Source: Paraburkholderia dioscoreae (GTDB lineage Bacteria; Pseudomonadota; Gammaproteobacteria; Burkholderiales; Burkholderiaceae). Taken from it: a stretch of 64,000 nucleotides of DNA. How positions within the stretch are numbered: the stretch's first letter is position 1; each line of letters opens with the position of its first letter. The notes under the pieces are model-generated. The model saw only the letters and a list, made by a program, of their open reading frames with translations. It did not search any database and was not told the DNA's origin. This document shows, piece by piece, positions 32,101 through 40,617 of the stretch. The translations under genes were made by a program, and so were the position numbers. The DNA lies in the NCBI RefSeq assembly GCF_902459535.1, contig NZ_LR699553.1, positions 3,844,001 through 3,908,000 of the forward strand, read 5' to 3'.

Positions 32101-35100
32101 ACTGTACCGATGACATTCGCCACGTTCTGGTTCGTCGCATACAGCTGTGAACCATTCACCGCATCCGTGCTCGTCGCACTCAGGTCGCCGGCCTTAAGGT
32201 TCGTGATCTTCGTGCCCGAAGTTCCGCCCAGCGTCACCACATCGTGCGCCGACGAGTCGTACATCACCGCATCGCCCATCTGGCCGTTGATGTTCGTGAC
32301 CTGCGTGCTGAGGTTGGTGATGTCGCTCGCGTTCTGGTTGACCTTTGCGTCTTCCGACATCAACTGGCTTACGTTGACCGCGTCCGTAGCGGCCGAGCCC
32401 GCTGCAACATTCGTGATGCGACGTTCCTTGTCCGCTGAGCCCACCGACACTTCGCCATTGGTCACCGAGGCCATGCCCGACAACGTGCCGCTGCCCGGGT
32501 TGTAACCTGCTGCCGACAGGTTTGCCATCGTCGTCGAACCCGAGCCCAGTGCCACCGAGTTGGCTGTCGTTGCCTGAGCATTGCCACCGATTGCCACCGC
32601 TTCCGTGCCCGTCGCCGACGAGTCCGCCAGTGTCGAGTTCGCATGGAAGTACTTGATGCCTCCACCACCGTTGGTGATGTTGTTCACCACGTTGCTGATG
32701 TTGGTGACGTTGCCAGCAATGTTGCTGACGTTGTTGCTCAGGCTGTTCACGTTGTTGTTGACCGTGTTGACCTTTGCGTCTTCTGACATCAACTGGCTCA
32801 CGTTGACCGCGTCCGTGGTGTTCAGACCTGCGGCTAGGTTGGTGATGCGACGTTCCTTGGCCGCTGTGCCCACCGACACTTCACCACCGGCTGCCGTAGC
32901 TGCCGAGATTGCCGTGCCGCCGAGCGGCGTGAAGCCGGCCGTCGTCAGCGTCGTCGAGTTCGCCACCGAGTTCGAGCCCAGGGCTACCGAGTTGGCTGTC
33001 GTTGCCTGAGCATTGCCACCGATTGCCACCGCATCCGTGCCCATCGCGAACGAGTCCGCCAGTGTCGAGTTCGCGTGGAAGTACTTGATGCCATCGCCAC
33101 CGTTAGTGATGTTGTTCACCACGTTGCTGATGTTCGTGACATCGCCAGCGATGTTGGTAACGTTGCTCGCCACATTCGCCACGTTCTGGTTCGTCGCGTA
33201 CAGCTGAGAACCGTTCACCGCGTCCGTGCTCGTCGCGCTCAAGTCGCCAGCCGACAGGCCCGTCAGCTTGCGCGTGCCCGCTGTGCCCGTGAAGTCCACC
33301 ACCGTGCCGTCGGAATCCTTCGCCACCGTGATGTTGCGTGACACTGCATCCTGTTGCACCAGACCCACCTCACCGTTGTCGATGTTGTTGGTCAAAGTCG
33401 TGATGTCCGTCGTGTTCTGCGTGACGCGGCCGTCGATGTTGGTGACCTGCGTGTTGAGGTTGGTAATGTCGCTCGTGTTCTGGCTGACCTTTGCGTCTTC
33501 CGACATCAACTGGCTTACGTTGACCGCGTCCGTAGCGGCCGAGCCCGCTGCAACGTTCGTGATGCGACGTTCCTTGCCCGCTGAGCCCACCGACACTTCG
33601 CCATTGGTCACCGAGGCCATGCCCGACAGCGTGCCGCTACCCGGGTTGTAACCTGCTGCCGAAAGGTTTGCCGTCGTCGTCGCACCCGAACCCAGGGCTA
33701 TCGAGTTCGCCGCCGTCGCCTGCGCATTGCCACCGATTGCCACCGCATCCGTGCCCGTCGCCGACGAGTCCGCCAGTGTCGAGTTCGCGTGGAAGTACTT
33801 GATGCCATCGCTACCGTTGGTGATGTTGTTCACCACGTTGCTGATGTTGGTGACATCGCCAGCGATGTTGTTGACCGTACCGCTGACATTCGCCACGTTC
33901 TGGTTCGTCGCGTACAGCTGAGAACCGTTCACCGCGTCCGTGCTCGTCGTACTCAGGTCGCCAGCCTTAAGGTTCGTGATCTTCGTGCCCGAAGTTCCGC
34001 CCAGCGTCACCACATCGTGCGCCGACGAGTCGTACATCACCGCATCGCCCATCTGGCCGTAGATATTCGTGACCTGCGTGCTGAGGTTGGTGATGTCGCT
34101 CGTGTTCTGGCTGACCTTTGCGTCTTCCGACATCAACTGGCTCACGTTCACCGCGTCCGTGGCATTGAGACCTGCGGCCACGTTCGTGATACGACGCTCT
34201 GCACCTGCCGAGCCCACCGACACTTCACCACCCGTTGCCGTAGCTGCCGAGATTGCCGTGCCGCCGAGCGGCGTGAAGCCGGCCGTCGTCAGCGTCGTCG
34301 AGTTCGCCACCGAGTTCGAGCCCAGTGCTACCGAGTTGGCTGTCGTTGCCTGAGCATTGCCACCGATCGCCACCGCATCCGTGCCCGTCGCCGACGAGTC
34401 CGCCAGTGTCGAGTTCGCGTGGAAGTACTTGATGCCGTCACCACCGTTGGTGATGTTGTTGACTACGTTGCTGATGTTGGTGACGTTGCCAGCAATGTTG
34501 CTGACGTTGTTGCTCAGGCTGTTCACGTTGTTGTTGACCGTGTTGACCTTTGCGTCTTCTGACATCAACTGGCTTACGTTGACCGCGTCCGTAGCGGCCG
34601 AGCCCGCTGCAACATTCGTGATGCGACGTTCCTTGCCTGCCGAGCCTACCGACACTTCACCACCCGTTGCCATAGCTGCCGAGATTGGCGTGCCGCCGAG
34701 CGGGGTGAAACCGGCCGTCGTCAGTGATGTCGAGTTCGCCACCGAGTTCGAGCCCAGTGCTACCGAGTTGGCTGTCGTTGCCTGAGCATTGCCACCGATC
34801 GCCACCGCATCCGTGCCCGTCGCCGACGAGTCCGCCAGTGTCGAGTTCGCGTGGAAGTACTTGATGCCATCGCTACCGTTGGTGATGTTGTTCACCACGT
34901 TGCTGATGTTGGTGACATCGCCAGCGATGTTGTTGACCGTACCGCTGACATTCGCCACGTTCTGGTTCGTCGCGTACAGCTGAGAACCGTTCACCGCGTC
35001 CGTGCTCGTCGTACTCAGGTCGCCAGCCTTCAGGTTCATGATCTTCGTGCCCGAAGTTCCGCCCAGCGTCACCACATCGTGCGCCGACGAGTCGTACATC

Positions 35101-38100
35101 ACCGCATCGCCCATCTGGCCGTTGATGTTGGTGACCTGAGTGCTGAGGTTGGTAATATCGCTCGTGTTCTGGCTGACCTTTGCGTCTTCCGACATCAACT
35201 GGCTCACGTTCACCGCGTCCGTGGCATTGAGACCTGCGGCCACGTTCGTGATACGACGCTCTGCACCTGCCGAGCCCACAGACACTTCGCCACCAACTGC
35301 CGTAGCTGCCGAGATTGCCGTGCCGTCCAGCGGCGTGAAGCCGGCCGTCGTCAGTGATGTCGAGTTGGCCACCGAGTTCGAACCCAGTGCTACCGAGTTG
35401 GTGGTCGTTGCCTGAGCATTGCCACCGATCGCCACCGCATCCGTGCCCGTCGCGGACGAGTCCGCCAGCGTCGAGTTCGCGTGGAAATACTTGATGCCGT
35501 CACCACCGTTGGTGATGTTGTTGACTACGTTGCTGATGTTGGTGACATCGCCAGCGATGTTGTTGACCGTACCCGTAACATTCGCCACGTTCTGGTTCGT
35601 CGCGTACAGCTGAGAACCGTTCACCGCGTCTTTGCTCGTCGCACCCAGGTCGCCAGCCTTCAGGTTCGTGATCTTCGTACCCGATGCTCCGCCCAACGTC
35701 ACCACATCGTGTGCCGACGAGTCGTACATCACCGCATCGCCCATCTGGCCGTTGATGTTCGTGACCTGCGTGCTGAGGTTGGTAATGTCGCTCGTGTTCT
35801 GGCTGACCTTTGCGTCTTCCGACATCAACTGGCTTACGTTGACCGCGTCCGTGGCATTGAGACCTGCGGCCACGTTCGTGATACGACGTTCCTTGGCCGC
35901 TGTGCCCACCGACACTTCACCACCGGCTGCCGTAGCTGCCGAGATTGCCGTGCCGCCGAGCGGCGTGAAGCCGGCCGTCGTCAGTGATGTCGAGTTGGCC
36001 ACTGAGTTCGAGCCCAGCGCCACCGAGTTGGCTGTCGTTGCCTGAGCATTGCCACCGATTGCCACCGCATCCGTGCCCATCGCGAACGAGTCCGCCAGTG
36101 TCGAGTTCGCGTGGAAGTACTTGATGCCGTCGCCACCGTTGGTGATGTTGTTCACCACGTTGCTGATGTTGGTGACTGTACCGATGGCATTCGCCACGTT
36201 CTGGTTCGTCGCGTACAGTTGCGAACCGTTCACCGCATCCGTGCTGGTCGCGCCTAAATCGCCCGCATTCAGGTTCGTGATCTTGGTGGTGCCGCTTGCA
36301 CCGTGCAGCGTGATCGTGTCTTTTGTGCCGTCGTCATAGGCCACTGCGTCGGCAGTGCTGCCGATGATGGCCGATTGCAACTGGCTCACGTTCACCGCAT
36401 CCGTGGCTGCCGAACCGGCCGCGACGTTCGTGATGCGACGTTCCTTGCCCGCTGAGCCCACCGACACTTCACCAGCCGGCGTCACGCCCGACACTTTGCC
36501 CGTACCCGGGTTGTATGCCGCGGCCGAAAGGTTTGCCGTCGTCGTCGAACCCGAGCCCAGTGCAACAGAGTTGGCCGCCGTCGCCTGCGCATTGCCACCG
36601 ATTGCCACCGCGTCCGTGCCCGTCGCCGACGAGTCCGCCAGCGTCGAGTTCGCGTGGAAGTACTTGATGCCGTCGCCACCGTTGGTGATGTTGTTCACCA
36701 CGTTGCTGATGTTCGTGACGTTGCCCGCGATGTTGGTGACGTTGCTGCTTAGGTTGTTCACGTCGTTGTTGATCGTGTTCACCTTTGCGTCTTCCGACTG
36801 CAACTGGCTCACGTTCACCGCATCCGTTGCAGCCACGCCCGCCGCCACATTCGTGACACGACGTTCCTTGCCTACCGAACCCATCGACACTTCACCATTG
36901 GCTGTCGATGCCGTACCCGACAGCGTCCCGCTGCCCGGGTTGTAACCCGCTGCCGAAAGGTTTGCCGTCGTCGTCGAGTTCGCACCGAGCGCGACCGAAT
37001 TGCCCGCCGAGGCCGTTGCGTTACCGCCAATCGCCACTGCGTCCGTCCCCGTCGCCGACGAATCCGCCAGGGTAGAGTTCGCGTGGAAGTACTTCACGCC
37101 ACCACCGTTGGTGATGTTGTTCACCGTGTTGCTGATGTTGGTGACATTGCCTGCGATGTTCGTGACGCTGGTGCTCAGGTTGTTCACGTTGTTATTGATC
37201 GTGTTGACCTTCGCGTCTTCCGACTGCAACTGGCTCACGTTCACCGCGTCCGTGGCCGCCGAACCCGCCGCGACGTTCGTGATACGACGTTCCGTGCCCG
37301 ATGCCCCCACCGACACTTCGCCATTAGCGGTCGATGCGGAGCCCGACAGCGTTCCGCTGCCCGGGTTGTAACCCGCGGCCGACAGATTCGCCGTCGTCGT
37401 CGAGTTCTTGCCCAAGGCTACCGAATTCGCTGCAGACGCGGTGGCTGCATTGCCAAGCGACACCGAGCCCGTACCGGACGCATTGCTATCGCGGCCGATT
37501 GAGACCGAATTGTCGCCGCCTGCCGCAGCGTGATATCCCATCGCCGCACTGACGTTGTTTGCGGTTGCGCCATCGCCGATTGCAACGGCCGAACCCGAGC
37601 TCGCACCAGTCGTCATGGCGTTCGAACCAATGGCGATTGAATTGCCAGCTGCCGCCGTTGCCCCGGTGCCGATTGCAACGGCGTTAGTGCCCGACGCCGT
37701 CGAATCGGCTCCGGTCGAGTTCACGTGGAAATACTTGATCCCCGCACCGTTGTTGATGTTGTTGACCGACGTATTGAGTTTGCCCAGCGCCGTATCCACC
37801 GTGCTGAAAGCGGAGCCGACATTGGTCGCCGCGCCCGTCGTGCCCGCGATCGCATTCGCGTTCGTCAGCGCGTAGCTCGGAGCGCTGATCGCACCAGTCG
37901 TGCTGTTGTAGGCCGCGCCGCCGCCCAAAGCTGCCGCCGTGGTCGTGCCTTGCTGGTCGACCTTGCCGTCTTCCGACTGCAACTGGCTCACGTTCACTGC
38001 GTCCGTCGCCGCTGACCCGGCCGCCACATTCGTGACACGACGCTCCTTGCCTGCCGAACCCACCGACACTTCGCCGTTGGCTGTCGATGCCGTGCCCGAC

Positions 38101-39668
38101 AGCGTGCCCGTGCCCGGGTTGTAACCCGCGGCCGACAGGTTGGCCGTCGTCGTCGAATTCGCACCCAGCGCTACCGAGTTCGCTACCGACGCAGTTGCGT
38201 TACCACCAATCGCCACTGCGTCCGTCCCCGTCGCCGACGCATCCGCCAGCGTAGAGTTCGCATGGAAGTACTTCACACCTCCGCCGTTGGTGATGTTGTT
38301 CACCGTGTTGCTGATGTTGGTGACATTGCCCGCGATGTTCGTGACGTTGGCAGACAGGTTGCTGACGTTACTGCTCAGGTTGTTCACGTTGTTGTTGATC
38401 GTGTTCACCTTTGCGTCTTCCGACTGCAACTGGCTCACGTTCACCGCATCCGTTGCGGCCGAACCGGCTGCCACGTTCGTGACACGACGCTCCTTGCCTG
38501 CCGAACCCATCGACACTTCGCCATTGGCTGTCGATGCCGTGCCCGACAGCGTGCCGCTGCCCGGGTTGTAACCCGCGGCTGACAGGTTCGCAGTCGTCGT
38601 AGAAGCATTTCCCAGCGCCACCGAATTGGTCGCGGAGGCTACGGCGTTCGTGCCAACGGCTGTCGAATTCGCACCGGACACGTTGGCCCCGCCACCAATT
38701 GCCGTGCCAAGCGCAACAGAAACATTCGCGTTGGTGCCGATCGCCACGCCCCAGCTCGATAGCGAAGTATTGGCACCATTACCGAGGGAAACGGACTTGT
38801 CCGCCGCCTTCGAATCACCGCCAATGGCAATCGAATTATTCGCGCCAGTGACGTTCTGCGCGTTGTTGCCAATCGCAATACTGGCCGCGCCCACTGCTGT
38901 CGCGCCGTCACCCATCGCGACGGAGGAACCGCCAAGCGACGACGCCTTGTCACCCACCGCGACCGAGTTCGCCCCCGTCGCCGACGAATCCGCCAGCGTA
39001 GAGTTCGCATGGAAGTACTTCACGCCACCACCGTTGGTGATGTTGTTCACCGTGTTGCTGATGTTGGTGACGTTGCCAGCGATGTTGCTGACGTTGCTGC
39101 TCAGGTTGTTCACGTTGTTGTTGATCGTGTTCACCTTCGCATCTTCCGACTGCAACTGGCTCACGTTCACCGCATCCGTTGCCGCTGAACCGGCTGCCAC
39201 GTTCGTGACACGACGCTCCTTGCCTGCCGAACCCATCGACACTTCACCATTGGCTGTCGATGCCGTACCCGACAGCGTGCCCGTGCCCGGGTTGTAACCC
39301 GCGGCCGACAGGTTCGCCGTCGTCGTCGAATTCGCACCCAGCGCCACGCTGGAGGTCGTGCTGGCAACCGCGCCCTGGCCCAGCGCGAGGCTGCCGCTGC
39401 CATTGGCTTGCGCACTGTCGCCTACCGCAACGCCACCGGCGTTGGCTGTCGCCGACGCGTTATTGCCCACCACCGTGTTGTTACTATGGCTGCTGGACGC
39501 GCCAGTCCCGATAACCGTCGAGTTGTTGCCGTACGACGTCGCTGCGTCGCCAATCACGATGGCACCCGCTCCCGTCACGGCCGGGTTTCCACCGTTTGAC
39601 TGTAAGCGATCGTTTCTACCCGTCTGGCGTGTCCGCTGTCGGAAGATCAAGCTTGCGTCCGCAATCAC
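29151..39668 (-). CDS. Trimeric autotransporter adhesin, C-terminal part (split by IS66)
   Basis: This open frame of 3,505 codons is the larger part of a YadA/Hia-type trimeric autotransporter. Nearly all of it is repeated head and stalk modules: SVALG and AIG left-handed head repeats, KERRITNVAAG and TDAVNVSQL neck motifs, and coiled-coil stretches such as NVNNLSSNVSNIAGNVTNI. The last ~75 residues are the membrane anchor, a four-strand barrel segment ending in Trp (GVGASYQW). The first ~20 codons (GTG at 39668) come from the IS66 left end. Adhesin sequence resumes at QSNGGNPAVTGAGAIVIG. It has no signal peptide and no ESPR, so this fragment alone should not be exported. There is no internal stop in 10.4 kb, so the insertion looks recent. 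Confidence 0.93.
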   Translation of the reverse strand: MIADASLIFRQRTRQTGRNDRLQSNGGNPAVTGAGAIVIGDAATSYGNNSTVIGTGASSSHSNNTVVGNNASATANAGGVAVGDSAQANGSGSLALGQGAVASTTSSVALGANSTTTANLSAAGYNPGTGTLSGTASTANGEVSMGSAGKERRVTNVAAGSAATDAVNVSQLQSEDAKVNTINNNVNNLSSNVSNIAGNVTNISNTVNNITNGGGVKYFHANSTLADSSATGANSVAVGDKASSLGGSSVAMGDGATAVGAASIAIGNNAQNVTGANNSIAIGGDSKAADKSVSLGNGANTSLSSWGVAIGTNANVSVALGTAIGGGANVSGANSTAVGTNAVASATNSVALGNASTTTANLSAAGYNPGSGTLSGTASTANGEVSMGSAGKERRVTNVAAGSAATDAVNVSQLQSEDAKVNTINNNVNNLSSNVSNLSANVTNIAGNVTNISNTVNNITNGGGVKYFHANSTLADASATGTDAVAIGGNATASVANSVALGANSTTTANLSAAGYNPGTGTLSGTASTANGEVSVGSAGKERRVTNVAAGSAATDAVNVSQLQSEDGKVDQQGTTTAAALGGGAAYNSTTGAISAPSYALTNANAIAGTTGAATNVGSAFSTVDTALGKLNTSVNNINNGAGIKYFHVNSTGADSTASGTNAVAIGTGATAAAGNSIAIGSNAMTTGASSGSAVAIGDGATANNVSAAMGYHAAAGGDNSVSIGRDSNASGTGSVSLGNAATASAANSVALGKNSTTTANLSAAGYNPGSGTLSGSASTANGEVSVGASGTERRITNVAAGSAATDAVNVSQLQSEDAKVNTINNNVNNLSTSVTNIAGNVTNISNTVNNITNGGGVKYFHANSTLADSSATGTDAVAIGGNATASAGNSVALGANSTTTANLSAAGYNPGSGTLSGTASTANGEVSMGSVGKERRVTNVAAGVAATDAVNVSQLQSEDAKVNTINNDVNNLSSNVTNIAGNVTNISNVVNNITNGGDGIKYFHANSTLADSSATGTDAVAIGGNAQATAANSVALGSGSTTTANLSAAAYNPGTGKVSGVTPAGEVSVGSAGKERRITNVAAGSAATDAVNVSQLQSAIIGSTADAVAYDDGTKDTITLHGASGTTKITNLNAGDLGATSTDAVNGSQLYATNQNVANAIGTVTNISNVVNNITNGGDGIKYFHANSTLADSFAMGTDAVAIGGNAQATTANSVALGSNSVANSTSLTTAGFTPLGGTAISAATAAGGEVSVGTAAKERRITNVAAGLNATDAVNVSQLMSEDAKVSQNTSDITNLSTQVTNINGQMGDAVMYDSSAHDVVTLGGASGTKITNLKAGDLGATSKDAVNGSQLYATNQNVANVTGTVNNIAGDVTNISNVVNNITNGGDGIKYFHANSTLADSSATGTDAVAIGGNAQATTTNSVALGSNSVANSTSLTTAGFTPLDGTAISAATAVGGEVSVGSAGAERRITNVAAGLNATDAVNVSQLMSEDAKVSQNTSDITNLSTQVTNINGQMGDAVMYDSSAHDVVTLGGTSGTKIMNLKAGDLSTTSTDAVNGSQLYATNQNVANVSGTVNNIAGDVTNISNVVNNITNGSDGIKYFHANSTLADSSATGTDAVAIGGNAQATTANSVALGSNSVANSTSLTTAGFTPLGGTPISAAMATGGEVSVGSAGKERRITNVAAGSAATDAVNVSQLMSEDAKVNTVNNNVNSLSNNVSNIAGNVTNISNVVNNITNGGDGIKYFHANSTLADSSATGTDAVAIGGNAQATTANSVALGSNSVANSTTLTTAGFTPLGGTAISAATATGGEVSVGSAGAERRITNVAAGLNATDAVNVSQLMSEDAKVSQNTSDITNLSTQVTNIYGQMGDAVMYDSSAHDVVTLGGTSGTKITNLKAGDLSTTSTDAVNGSQLYATNQNVANVSGTVNNIAGDVTNISNVVNNITNGSDGIKYFHANSTLADSSATGTDAVAIGGNAQATAANSIALGSGATTTANLSAAGYNPGSGTLSGMASVTNGEVSVGSAGKERRITNVAAGSAATDAVNVSQLMSEDAKVSQNTSDITNLNTQVTNIDGRVTQNTTDITTLTNNIDNGEVGLVQQDAVSRNITVAKDSDGTVVDFTGTAGTRKLTGLSAGDLSATSTDAVNGSQLYATNQNVANVASNVTNIAGDVTNISNVVNNITNGGDGIKYFHANSTLADSFAMGTDAVAIGGNAQATTANSVALGSNSVANSTTLTTAGFTPLGGTAISAATAAGGEVSVGTAAKERRITNLAAGLNTTDAVNVSQLMSEDAKVNTVNNNVNSLSNNVSNIAGNVTNISNVVNNITNGGGGIKYFHANSTLADSSATGTEAVAIGGNAQATTANSVALGSGSTTMANLSAAGYNPGSGTLSGMASVTNGEVSVGSADKERRITNVAAGSAATDAVNVSQLMSEDAKVNQNASDITNLSTQVTNINGQMGDAVMYDSSAHDVVTLGGTSGTKITNLKAGDLSATSTDAVNGSQLYATNQNVANVIGTVTNISNVVNNITNGGGGIKYFHANSTLADSSATGTEAVAIGGNAQATTANSVALGSGSTTMANLSAAGYNPGSGTLSGMASVTNGEVSVGSADKERRITNVAAGSAATDAVNVSQLMSEDAKVNQNASDITNLSTQVTNINGQMGDAVMYDSSAHDVVTLGGASGTKITNLKAGDLGATSTDAVNGSQLYATNQNVANVTGTVNNIAGDVTNISNVVNNITNGGDGIKYFHANSTLADSSATGTDAVAIGGNAQATTANSVALGSNSVANSTTLTTAGFTPLGGTPISAAMATGGEVSVGSAGKERRITNVAAGSAATDAVNVSQLMSEDAKVNTVNNNVNSLSNNVSNIAGNVTNISNVVNNITNGGGGIKYFHANSTLADSSATATDSLAAGPAAVASATNAVALGNGAKASNAGAVALGAGSMTTTAVATSGTMIGGITYTFAGTAASSTVSVGAAGSERTITNVAAGRVSATSTDAVNGSELYATNQQVTQNSTDITNLTNTVNNGGVGLVKQDATTRNITVAKDTNGTVVDFTGTAGVRKLTGVSAGDVNAKSVDAVSGSQLYALASSTADAMGGGSSVNPDGSVTAPSYVVNGTTVNNVGDAITNLDGRVAQNSTDITNINNTLNNISTGSGVMYFHANSGLADSQATGAESVAIGGNARSQAANSVALGSNSVADRANTVSVGAAGAERQITNVAAGTADTDAVNVAQLKASGVINTDGTTNAAVTYDHNADGSANYNTVTMGNGVAGGTTIRNVAAGSAGDDAVNVSQMNAAISSVKNLAISGGNPMFAADGNRDTEAALASGTHSTAMGANARATGANSVALGANSVADRDNTVSVGSAGNERQIAHVAAGTATTDAVNVGQLNEAIGASVGNLPAGTSAKDYTDQQINAVQNGVNQVARNAYAGIAAATALTMIPDVDQGKTIAVGVGGGSYKGSQAVALGVSARITQNLKMKAGAGTSSQGTTVGVGASYQW
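31642..32707. repeat. Tandem 606-bp repeat inside the adhesin
   Basis: The segments 31642-32101 and 32248-32707 align at an offset of 606 bp (202 codons) over about 460 bp with a single visible base difference (gttgcc/gtcgcc). The offset is a multiple of three, so gain or loss of a unit keeps the frame. Confidence 0.85.
33727..35022. repeat. Direct repeat pair at 1,062-bp offset inside the adhesin
   Basis: The segment beginning at 33727 recurs at 34789 (offset 1,062 bp = 354 codons), encoding the same GSDGIKYFHANSTLADSSATG module and the following neck. Other KYFHAN modules recur at about 430, 540, 606 or 630 bp across 30.2-39.0 kb. Confidence 0.7.
37139..37376. repeat. Repeat copy A (partner at 42667-42904 across the IS)
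   Basis: About 240 bp nearly identical to 42667-42904 at an offset of 5,528 bp. It encodes the GTERRITNVAAG neck plus the NNNVNNLSTSVTNIAG coiled coil. The pair flanks the IS66 in the same orientation and the same codon phase once the IS is lost. Confidence 0.8.
37725..38134. repeat. Repeat copy B (partner at 43595-44004 across the IS)
   Basis: About 410 bp highly similar (roughly 95% by eye) to the stretch 5,870 bp away. It encodes AALGGGAAYNSTTGAISAPSY through GIKYFHVN. One run of about 75 bp is identical in both copies. Confidence 0.75.
39594..39601. repeat. Target site duplication, left copy
   Basis: GTTTGACT directly abuts the left inverted repeat and is repeated at 42386-42393, the 8-bp duplication expected for IS66. 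Confidence 0.95.
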
Positions 39669-39685
39669 TCAACTTGCGGACGCAA
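39653..39685. repeat. Inverted repeat just upstream of IS66 tnpA
   Basis: Perfect 12-bp arms TTGCGTCCGCAA and TTGCGGACGCAA with a 9-bp spacer end 1 bp before the tnpA ATG. Each arm is itself almost palindromic. In mRNA it could hide the tnpA start from ribosomes on transcripts entering from outside. Confidence 0.7.
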
Positions 39686-39686
39686 C

Positions 39687-40175
39687 ATGACCCCAGACGA
39701 ACTCGATTTTCTCCCTCTCAAAGTCACGCACATCGATGAAGGCGGTCGGCGCTGCTTCGATCCCGACGGCAAACGACGACTGATCGAGGCGTGCGGGAAG
39801 CCCGGGGCATCCGTGGCAGGCCTCGCACTCAAGGCTGGCGTGAACGCCAACCAGCTGCGCAAGTGGATCATGCTGGAGCGCAGGCGAGTCACGCAGATAG
39901 ACTCGCAGAAGCCGACCCGCATGGGTTCGGCGGAATTCGTACCCGTAGTGGAGTTAGCCGAACCGGATGCTGTGACGGCAAGCGCAAATCTGCCTTCGTC
40001 GCCTGGCATGACGCCGGTCCTCAGACCGCGTGAAGTCGTGCGAGGTTCGCCGCTCCCACCCTCACCGTCGCGTCTGGTGGCGCGACTGCCCAACGGGGTG
40101 AGTCTCGAACTTGAGTGCAGTGGGCAGGATCCAGCATTGATCACGGCGATGATTGACGCGTTGAGGAGCCGGTGA
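39687..40175 (+). CDS. tnpA: IS66 accessory protein TnpA (helix-turn-helix)
   Basis: First IS66 gene, 162 residues. The N-terminal half has a transposase-type helix-turn-helix (RCFDPDGKRRLIEACGKPGASVAGLALKAGVNANQLRKWI), and the C-terminal part is the less conserved IS66 OrfA tail (VARLPNGVSLELECSG). It is required with TnpB for IS66 transposition. Its stop overlaps the tnpB start by one base. Confidence 0.92.
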   Translation: MTPDELDFLPLKVTHIDEGGRRCFDPDGKRRLIEACGKPGASVAGLALKAGVNANQLRKWIMLERRRVTQIDSQKPTRMGSAEFVPVVELAEPDAVTASANLPSSPGMTPVLRPREVVRGSPLPPSPSRLVARLPNGVSLELECSGQDPALITAMIDALRSR

Positions 40176-40528
40176 TGCTGCGCTTCGCCAACGACCTGCG
40201 TGTCTACCTGTATCGCGAACCGGTTGATTTCCGGTGCGGCATCAACACCCTTGCTGTTCTGGTCGAGGAATCGATGCGGCTGGATCCGCTTGCCGGCGCC
40301 GTCTACGCGTTCCGCAATCGTAAGTGCGACAGGATCAAGCTCCTGCTGTACGAGCGCACTGGCTTCTGGCTGTTGCTGCGCCGGCTCGAGGAAGACCGTT
40401 TCGTGTGGCCGCGACGCGATGAGGACGTAATCGAGCTGACAACGCAGCAGTTGCACTGGCTGCTGGACGGCATCGATATCGACGCCCTTCGCCGTCATCC
40501 TGCCCGACATTACGAGCACGCCGGCTAG
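40175..40528 (+). CDS. tnpB: IS66 accessory protein TnpB (Orf2)
   Basis: 117-residue IS66 Orf2 family protein with the characteristic LRVYLYREPVDFRCGINTLAVLVE and RKCDRIKLLLYERTGFWLLLRRLEEDRF. The ATG at 40175 overlaps the tnpA TGA and follows GAGGAG. Its biochemical role is not settled. Confidence 0.94.
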   Translation: MLRFANDLRVYLYREPVDFRCGINTLAVLVEESMRLDPLAGAVYAFRNRKCDRIKLLLYERTGFWLLLRRLEEDRFVWPRRDEDVIELTTQQLHWLLDGIDIDALRRHPARHYEHAG

Positions 40529-40617
40529 TCTGCACGTACCCCGTCAGCCAGGCGATGGGCACTGGTTACAAATTGACGTAAACCTGTAGCGTGCCGCACT
40601 GCGCTATCCTGGAGCGC

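Noticed and set aside
29190..39690. Many long plus-strand open frames opposite the adhesin, often starting MPPIATASVPVADESASVEFAWKYLM
   Set aside because: They mirror the repeats of the adhesin in the opposite frame, have no ribosome-binding sites or conserved domains, and vanish where the adhesin composition changes.
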